DNA of 64,000 nucleotides from Rhodocollybia butyracea. Taxonomy: Eukaryota > Basidiomycota > Agaricomycetes > Agaricales > Omphalotaceae. The DNA lies in NCBI GenBank assembly GCA_015501585.1, contig JADNRY010000126.1, positions 1-64,000 of the forward strand, given 5' to 3'. The notes under the pieces were generated by a model. The model made no database searches and was not told where the DNA came from. It saw only the letters and a list, made by a program, of their open reading frames with translations. Position numbers and translations under genes: made by a program. This document shows, one piece after another, positions 59,209 through 64,000 of the stretch; the first letter of the stretch is position 1; each line of letters starts with the position of its first letter.

Positions 59209-62200
59209 TATTGCTCTTGTTTACACTAGATGACAAGAATAAGATTTCGAACAAATGTGAAAAAAAAAAACGCGTGCGTACAGGTTGCGAATAGGCGCGC
59301 AAGGTCGTTGAGAGTCGTATGGAATGAAAAGGTTTTGGTAAAATTCGTGATGAATGAAAATCAAGAATCGACCTGGGAGGCTATCAGTGATTAGAAATAG
59401 ACGATGAATGCTTCGGTTGCTTGCCTGCGATGTCTTGAGAATGAACGTATCAAACGTGAGGAGTAATTCCCTTCACAGAGTTGTCTTTATAGTCGACGGC
59501 CGGACCGGTTTGACTTCTATCCTGCGTTGGAGCAGCCTGGAATATCGTGGTCTGAGTCCTCCCGAAAAGGAAGTTAAGAACAACTGTCTAATGTTTATCA
59601 GTGGCCCTTCCGTGAATGAATTACGCTTTCTCATGATTACAAGGCTGGTCCACACAATATCGATGCCTCTCATGCAACGATCAATGTAGATTTAATTTAA
59701 ATGTCAGACCTATGTCTTGACCTACTTATGTACCGCGGTGCGTGGTGACCAAGCACGGCATTAACGTCCAACGCCCAGCGGAGCGGGAAGTGAAGGGCTG
59801 TGCCTGTGCACTTGCGCACAGAACAGAACCAAGTTGGATTTTCTTCTACTGTGACACCACTTCAAGATGACCGTGGAGGTTTTCTCTTGGACCTATTGTG
59901 ATATCGGATCGGATGCAGGGACTTGTTTCAGACTAGAGGGGGCTCAGGCGGGCCCTCGTCCATAATTTCTTTGCAATTTTTACTGTACTGTACTTTCTTG
60001 AAACGTCATCGACCTTCCTAGGTTGCTCAGAGTTTTTTTTGTACGACTTTCCCCAGTTCCCCCAATTCCCCCTACTTACGTTGGATGCACGTTTTTTTTT
60101 TTTCAATGCGTACTAAGACTGGGGCACCATATTCGAAAGTCCAATTCGCACTATGTAGAGATAGGTAAGTAGAATATTATGCTCAGACCGCCGATTAATC
60201 CAGGCAAGAGCTATGAGGAACTGTGAACTTCTAATATCAATTCGAAACCGGATACACCAGTTACACACTGGTTCAAATCACCTGGCTCTCCACTACTATA
60301 CGACACAGTATTAATCTCCACTTTCTTAGCAAGATTTCAACAACCATCGAAGCCTGAATGGGGATGGGTGATTGGGCTACTGTTACTCTGGCACATTTTG
60401 ATACGTATAATTTTCCGTTTTCCCGAGATTTCGCCTTGATGGCTCTTCGACCCACAACCGCCAGAACACCCGCGCAAGCGCTCGAACTTCATTAACTCCC
60501 AACGAAAAGACGCTTTGAGCTGTTATAGAGTCAATTTTTGGGCAGCTAATATTGATCAACATAAAGTATAATCTCAGCCAGTCTTAGCCCTGCCGACTGT
60601 GGAAGTGGAAGCTCACGTTAAGATTATATTGACTCGGAAGGAAAGAAGGAGGTGAATGAGATGGCTATCAGGCCTACATTACACTGGTGACTGCATGAGC
60701 AAGTTGGAATGAAAAAAAAATATAATACAATCCAACCATCAATGATGTGTGCTTTGTGTCTCTTCTAATGAATTCGAATATTCTGCGCTTGGCATCCAAG
60801 CCTATGCGAGCCTGCCATGAGCAAGTGAGCAAGGTGGAGTCCGCGGTCCTGGTCTGATTGCGAGGCGTTGGACATAAGTAGCGATTTTGTGGTCTTATCA
60901 CCGCCGCTTGCAGATACAAATCCGGCCTTTGATCTTATAGTGGCTCGTACTAAGACTACCGACTCGTGGATCTGTGTAATCATTGAATATTGGAATAAGC
61001 TTTAATATGGCTATTAGTTAGTTGTTGCATGTATGGGTATACATGGTCGCTGTGTAGGACGAGTATGAAACGAGTACCGTATAGAATTTACCGCTCACTT
61101 TTCCATACTTTGCTAATACCCAGTCACTATGCCTTTCAAGTTGCTGATGACTGGGTGTGGTTAAGAGCGTGAGAGAGGATATGTCGTCAGCCGATTCTCT
61201 GCTGCCTAGAACTCGGCCGCCATTCATGAAAGCTCGGACCAAGTGCATTTTTTTTATCCCAGGAAACTTGAAACTACGCAGTAATGCGTGTGGAACACCC
61301 ACTGGTTATATGATGTCCCTCGATTTTGCATTGATTCAAATGATTGATTTCGCAAAAATATGTTGATAACTTGATAAGGTCCCCTCTGAAATATGTATCG
61401 GTGCTGTGTTAACCACTTGGGCAACTTAGCATCCAGTTACTGAGTTGAGCTACGCATGTTTAACTCTGCACTTTCGTCTCTTTGGCCGTATCTGCGACAT
61501 ACGCCAACAGCGCCAACGCGCTGCAATTCGTGGGTATCATCAAACAACGTATACACCAACACAGCTCGACCTTTTAAAAAAAATGCAAAAATTCATCCTT
61601 CGTCTATGTAATATATCCTACTTCGAAAAAAAAAAACAACCGGCCTATCCAACAAGCCGTCATATACCCAACCACGTCCCAGTCGCGCTCGCATGCCCAT
61701 TCTCATTATATTTTGGATGGTGCCGAGTAATCTACTTCGTTCCTCCCTTCCTTCCATGCTGTTCATTAGCTCCAAAGCGCGCTACATAGGGCTACATATG
61801 TAGGCTAGTCCGTTTATGATCTATTCACTTCAACTTGCGATAAATTGTAGCATATATGAGATAAAATCGCTGTTATCAGAATGGCATCATTGCTGTAATC
61901 ATTTCATTATTCTGAGCATTCGGTAACACAGCGTGGACGTTGTTCGCCTAAATCAGGATCGTTTGTGTTTATACCATTCCAAATCGAGCACAATGACCGT
62001 TTGGAAGACTGCGCACTCCTGCCTCAATCGCTGTACAGTGTCAGATCCTAACCAAACTCTAGTCTACATCAGCTCCAACGAAAACAGACCAGGAGCAAAG
62101 ACGGGGGAGGGAAAACCAGACTGTGGATAAGCTTCTCGCAGAAACACCTCACCAGAGCACACTACTTCCCGAGTTTAAATTATTGGCGGAGGAGGAGGAG

Positions 62201-62515
62201 GAGTATCATGTACATAATGTTTGAGCCTAAGTAGCTTTCGTTTGTATAAATATCATTCGTTCAAGGACAAGTCCTTACGCGTTTGATACGTTTCATCTCA
62301 AGATATCGCAGGTAAGCGAAAGCTTCAAGGGCTCTGGTTCTCCATTGACCAATCTCGTTTCAGGTCGATTCTTGATCCATCGTACAAATTTTAAGACCAG
62401 CTACCTTACTTTGGTTTTTCCCAAAAGCACCCGTACGTCTTGCATGGAGACCGCTCTGTTCTGAGATTATGCGGAATCTAATTCGTTTCTTGCATTATTT
62501 GTTCACTCGGCAGAT
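59209..62515. other. Intergenic stretch
   Basis: No supported gene. A segment at about 59410-59460 (GAATGAACGTATCAAAC with flanks) also occurs at about 56320, so both places share a small repeat. Homopolymer runs of T (60094) and A (60712, 61626) and a (GGA)n stretch at about 62190 are present. Confidence 0.4.
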
Positions 62516-63182
62516 ATGCGTTCTTTTGTGCTCTTTTCGTTGGCATGTCTCTCTGCTATAATGGGAGCTCAATCTTTGCCGACCGCCTCGTCTGACCTCA
62601 GAGTCGATGCACCAGCGGTAGGCGCATAAGTAACAGTCTGATGTCGTGGATTACTAAAGGCATTTCTACCTATTTCAGGGACATCTGCGAGGGCGAGCAG
62701 GCCCAGATCTCTCCAAGTACATGTTACATCTGCATTTGAACTGGGCCCACCGATCTAACGTGAATATTAGGGCGGTCCTTACACATTGCTCAAAGGCTTT
62801 AGCGGCAGCTCATACAGTGTACAAGCCTCGGTGGAGGAATCCGGCATTATGGAAGGACAAACAATATACGGTGACTCAATTGTCTATTATGAACTTGGAA
62901 CTTGCGGAGTGACGGCTTTCTGACATTAGACACCTGCGCTCTGGCTTGTTGAACAGCTTGATCCTCGTGGTATGGACGGAAATTTCGTGAATGTGTCACT
63001 TAGACCCCGATGATGGTAGCCATTTTCCACCTGAAGGATTCGACGCCGACACCATCATTAAGGGCTTCAAAAATGCGAAAGACGTCTTCGGGAGTCCGGA
63101 AAATGTTCAAAGGCTGATAGACTTGAGGGAAGAGCGGAAGAAGAAGGAGTTGGGCACCTGCTCAGGATCTGACTCAGGTTAA
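62516..63182 (+). CDS. Small secreted protein, hypothetical
   Basis: Exons are 62516-62617, 62679-62870, 62930-62969 and 63004-63182, summing to 513 bp and 170 residues. The start gives a clear signal peptide (MRSFVLFSLACLSAIMGAQS). The mature part includes HLRGRAGPDLSKYMLHLHLN, one Cys in THCSKALAAAHTVY, and a C-terminal amphipathic helix FDADTIIKGFKNAKDVF followed by a Lys/Glu-rich end. The third intron would be only 34 bp, which is at the lower limit for fungi, but it joins LDPR to DPDDGSHFPP in frame. I recognise no domain. A relic of its last exon seems to lie at 56455-56617. Confidence 0.5.
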
Positions 63183-64000
63183 ACAATGACACAGGGTAAA
63201 GGACATGTGCATTTCACGTATAAAAATCTTGTTCGATGGTGAGAAGCGCAGTGCATGTGAGGAAGGCGTGACTTGCGGACCACGCAGCACCTTACTCGCG
63301 TCGAAAAGAAAGCTTTGAGTCTCTGAGACAAACACAAACGTATCGCTGACATACAATCAGCTCACGAAGTATTTCTGTGCGTCCGCCCAGGTCCGCCACT
63401 TGCCCACACCCCGGGCAGGGACGTATGCAGAAGGGATCGAAGATCAAGATGCATAACTGGGCGATTTCTAGTCAATGCTATGCGGACCTCAAGTGACAGA
63501 TGGCCCGCGTCGGCTCAACTTAGAGGCCTAAGAATGAATATTTTGGTTTTTGCTAGTAAGTATGGAAAGTACACCCACATTCGGGTTTTGAATTTGAATG
63601 TTTGGACGATGAGTATAAATACGTATACACTGTAGTCGCTAGCTATCCCGAGAAATAAGTGTGAAACAAATCAAGGTATGTGTCCAAAAACCCACCTCGC
63701 CGACAAAACAGTCGATATGGGAAGCTGTGCTCCCAACCCCTTTTCCTTCCTTCACAATTCCTCGCCTCCCAAGTTATCAAGAGTTAGAGTTAAGCAGAGT
63801 TGAATGATAAATAAGTGGAGACGAAAGTGAGAACAGACAGAGGAAGGACATGCCGCGGAGAGAAACGCCGCAGAGAGAAACTTGACTATCAATAAGCAAC
63901 GACAAGCAAGACACAAGAGACAACTTACGTCTGAGTTACCTAGACAAGTTCCACCTCCGTGACTAGTGTTATGCTAGAGGACAAAGAGGGAGTTTCGATT
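63183..64000. other. Right-end stretch
   Basis: No gene or repeat that I can support. Confidence 0.4.

Overview
The window looks like nuclear DNA of a mushroom-forming basidiomycete (Agaricomycetes). Genes are cut by many short GT-AG introns, mostly about 45-120 bp, and several contain micro-exons. The protein families are typical of that group: FunK1 kinases, F-box proteins, DUF6699 and DUF6534 proteins, a CipC-type protein, a fungal indoleamine 2,3-dioxygenase and an NCS1 nucleobase transporter. A short tract of TTAGGG-type telomere repeat is also present. All exon models were assembled by eye from splice signals, reading frame and family motifs; in the well-supported genes the exon lengths sum exactly to whole codons.

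The left fifth (1-21.4 kb) is gene-poor and rich in repeats. The first 3 kb hold several tRNA-like elements and a dispersed direct repeat that carries a 50-bp minisatellite. At 4.1-4.7 kb there is a hairpin-dense non-coding segment with a near-complete type I hammerhead ribozyme, followed 86 bp later by C-rich telomere repeats; this is the most unusual object in the window. An N-terminally truncated FunK1 kinase (6.6-7.7 kb) lies between two 292-bp direct repeats, and a roughly 530-bp tandem duplication sits at 10.1-11.1 kb. At 15.2-16.7 kb a Ser/Thr-rich single-pass membrane protein gene has an array of 21-39 bp micro-exons separated by near-identical introns.

The centre (21.4-30.4 kb) is a compact metabolic block: a SAM-dependent methyltransferase, a CipC-type stress protein, indoleamine 2,3-dioxygenase and, divergent from it, a class A FAD monooxygenase. 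They could work together in tryptophan-derived metabolism, but that is inference from proximity only. From 30.4 to 38 kb a full-length FunK1 kinase is flanked by two related, decayed blocks.

The right part (39.5-64 kb) is ordinary genic DNA: a DUF6699 protein, an F-box protein with a decayed tandem copy, an intron-containing tRNA read as tRNA-Ala(AGC), an NCS1 permease, a second Ser/Thr-rich single-pass membrane protein, a two-finger C2H2 protein, a DUF6534-like membrane protein, and two small secreted proteins, one of them frameshifted. No CRISPR array, rRNA gene or viral genome was seen.
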